Shown here: piece by piece, positions 5,113 through 5,117 of the stretch
How positions within the stretch are numbered: position 1 is the first letter of the stretch
Layout of the letters: each line of letters starts with the position of its first letter
Assembly: GCA_030150425.1 (NCBI GenBank)
Contig: JASLFY010000035.1
Coordinates: 1 to 5,117 of the forward strand
Direction of reading: 5' to 3'
Origin: Yimella sp.
Lineage (GTDB): Bacteria > Actinomycetota > Actinomycetes > Actinomycetales > Dermatophilaceae
DNA: 5,117 bases
Program-made: the position numbers and the translations under genes
The notes under the pieces: generated by a model
Databases searched by the model: none
Told to the model about the DNA's origin: nothing
Seen by the model: only the letters and a program-made list of their open reading frames with translations

Positions 5113-5117
5113 ATGGG
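5113..5117 (+). CDS. Possible start of a following gene, cut by the window edge
   Basis: An ATG at 5113 is preceded by GAGGTG (5100-5105) at a 7-base spacing, and that site overlaps the TGA of the glycosyltransferase gene. The arrangement looks like the next gene of an operon, but fewer than two codons are visible, so neither its reality nor its product can be judged. A GTG at 5103 is another possible start. Confidence 0.3.

Noticed and set aside
1..5117. CRISPR arrays, toxin-antitoxin pairs, transposases, integrases, phage or defence genes
   Set aside because: No direct repeat arrays and no proteins with matching motifs were seen on either strand; all coding space is taken by housekeeping-type genes.

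Overview
The window is ordinary, gene-dense chromosome from a high-GC actinobacterium. GC is roughly two-thirds by eye. Start codons are often GTG, genes overlap by 4-8 bases, and the start region of the long rightward gene looks leaderless. The gene order nadD-rsfS-histidine phosphatase is a familiar actinobacterial housekeeping block. The protein sequences feel closest to Nocardioidaceae/Propionibacteriales, but that placement is an impression and not something I can prove here.

Layout, left to right. (1) A tRNA-Ala(GGC) gene on the minus strand (13-85). (2) A divergent plus-strand GABA-permease-type amino acid transporter (197-1618). The short gap between them holds overlapping candidate -10 boxes on both strands. 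(3) A near-perfect 33-bp inverted repeat (1629-1696) between the convergent ends of the permease gene and the leftward operon. (4) A leftward operon of five tightly packed genes. In transcription order these are a 72-residue one-pass membrane protein (4074-3856), nadD (3853-3245), rsfS (3248-2868), a histidine phosphatase resembling mycobacterial GpgP (2875-2225) and a DUF4442/hotdog thioesterase-like protein (2228-1689). (5) A 64-bp divergent promoter region (4075-4138). (6) A plus-strand family 2 glycosyltransferase with two C-terminal membrane helices (4139-5101), followed by a possible start of another gene at the right edge.

How the genes work together. The operon joins NAD synthesis (NadD), ribosome silencing during starvation (RsfS), and a phosphatase whose mycobacterial relative makes glucosylglycerate. 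All three fit a nutrient- or energy-state theme, but that link is inference. The glycosyltransferase probably loads a sugar onto a polyprenyl phosphate for envelope glycosylation. The permease imports GABA or a related amino acid.

I found no phage, CRISPR, toxin-antitoxin or other defence system and no sign of a new multi-gene system. The points most worth a second look are the long palindrome at 1629-1696, whose outer arm supplies the stop codon of the DUF4442 gene, and the back-to-back, apparently leaderless promoters at 4082-4139.
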